A program made the translations under genes and the position numbers. Source: Sulfurimicrobium sp964552675 (GTDB taxonomy: Bacteria; Pseudomonadota; Gammaproteobacteria; Burkholderiales; Sulfuricellaceae). Taken from it: 6,269 nt of DNA. Of the stretch, positions 6,171-6,269 are shown piece after piece (the first letter of the stretch is position 1; each line of letters opens with the position of its first letter). The notes below the pieces were generated by a model. That model was not told the origin of the DNA, did not search any database, and saw only the letters and a program-made list of their open reading frames with translations. The DNA is taken from positions 1 to 6,269 of the forward strand of contig CAZKHJ010000050.1 in NCBI GenBank assembly GCA_964552675.1. Reading direction: 5' to 3'.

Positions 6171-6182
6171 GAAAATATGTGA

Positions 6183-6209
6183 ATTGTATCTCAAGTAAAC
6201 CCATCGGAA
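6183..6209 (-). promoter_or_regulatory. Possible sigma-70-like promoter for the DUF1566 pair
   Basis: In the coding direction TTCCGA (6209-6204) and TACAAT (6188-6183) are separated by 15 bases. The -10 box is fair, while the -35 box is poor and the spacing short. A start near 6176 would give a leader just long enough for the ribosome site at 6170-6164. This is a weak assignment from position and the -10 match only. Confidence 0.25.
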
Positions 6210-6269
6210 TGCGAGCATCAAACCTACCACTCATGATGCAGCCCTTTCAGCCAGTCGTTCGGCCACCCG

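Noticed and set aside
6224..6269. End of a further - strand gene entering from the right edge
   Set aside because: Two frames are open for 12-14 codons from the edge (ending at TGA 6231-6233 or TAG 6224-6226). The stretch is too short to choose between them or to call coding. The frame ending at 6224 has more G/C third positions but proves nothing.

Overview
The window looks like chromosomal DNA of a moderately GC-rich Gram-negative bacterium, most likely an environmental beta- or gammaproteobacterium. The evidence is indirect: G/C-rich codon use in the left two thirds, a surface-glycan type operon, and two exported DUF1566 (Lcl-type) proteins of a kind common in those classes. No rRNA or other taxonomic marker is present, so this is inference only.

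Left block (about 1-4813, all + strand, tightly packed): the 3' end of a DegT/DnrJ/EryC1/StrS-type sugar aminotransferase; an N-acetyl sugar amidotransferase (WbpG/PseA/WbuX family, paralog A); a HisH-like glutaminase; a HisF-like synthase subunit; a second, diverged N-acetyl sugar amidotransferase (paralog B); and a GNAT acetyltransferase. HisH overlaps HisF by 7 nt, and HisF overlaps paralog B by 4 nt (ATGA). The gene set matches the known logic of acetamidino-sugar biosynthesis. The aminotransferase installs an amine, an acetyltransferase makes the acetamido group, HisH releases ammonia from glutamine, HisF channels it, and the PP-loop amidotransferase uses ATP to turn acetamido into acetamidino. 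Such sugars (for example ManNAc3NAmA, FucNAm, or Leg5Am/Pse5Ac7Am-type nonulosonates) occur in O-antigens and flagellin glycans. The unusual point is that two diverged amidotransferases flank one HisH/HisF pair. The final sugar cannot be read from this window.

The run of 100 N (1516-1615) inside hisH is almost certainly not missing sequence. The 55 bases before it (1461-1515) are repeated exactly after it (1616-1670), and collapsing the overlap restores an uninterrupted 216-residue HisH with a complete catalytic triad. The apparent break is an assembly artefact.

Right block (about 4854-6180, - strand, convergent with the operon and visibly lower in GC): two adjacent genes for exported DUF1566-domain proteins, probably co-transcribed. 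The upstream one starts at TTG behind a strong Shine-Dalgarno sequence. The last ~90 bases hold only the upstream region of this pair and no gene I can support.
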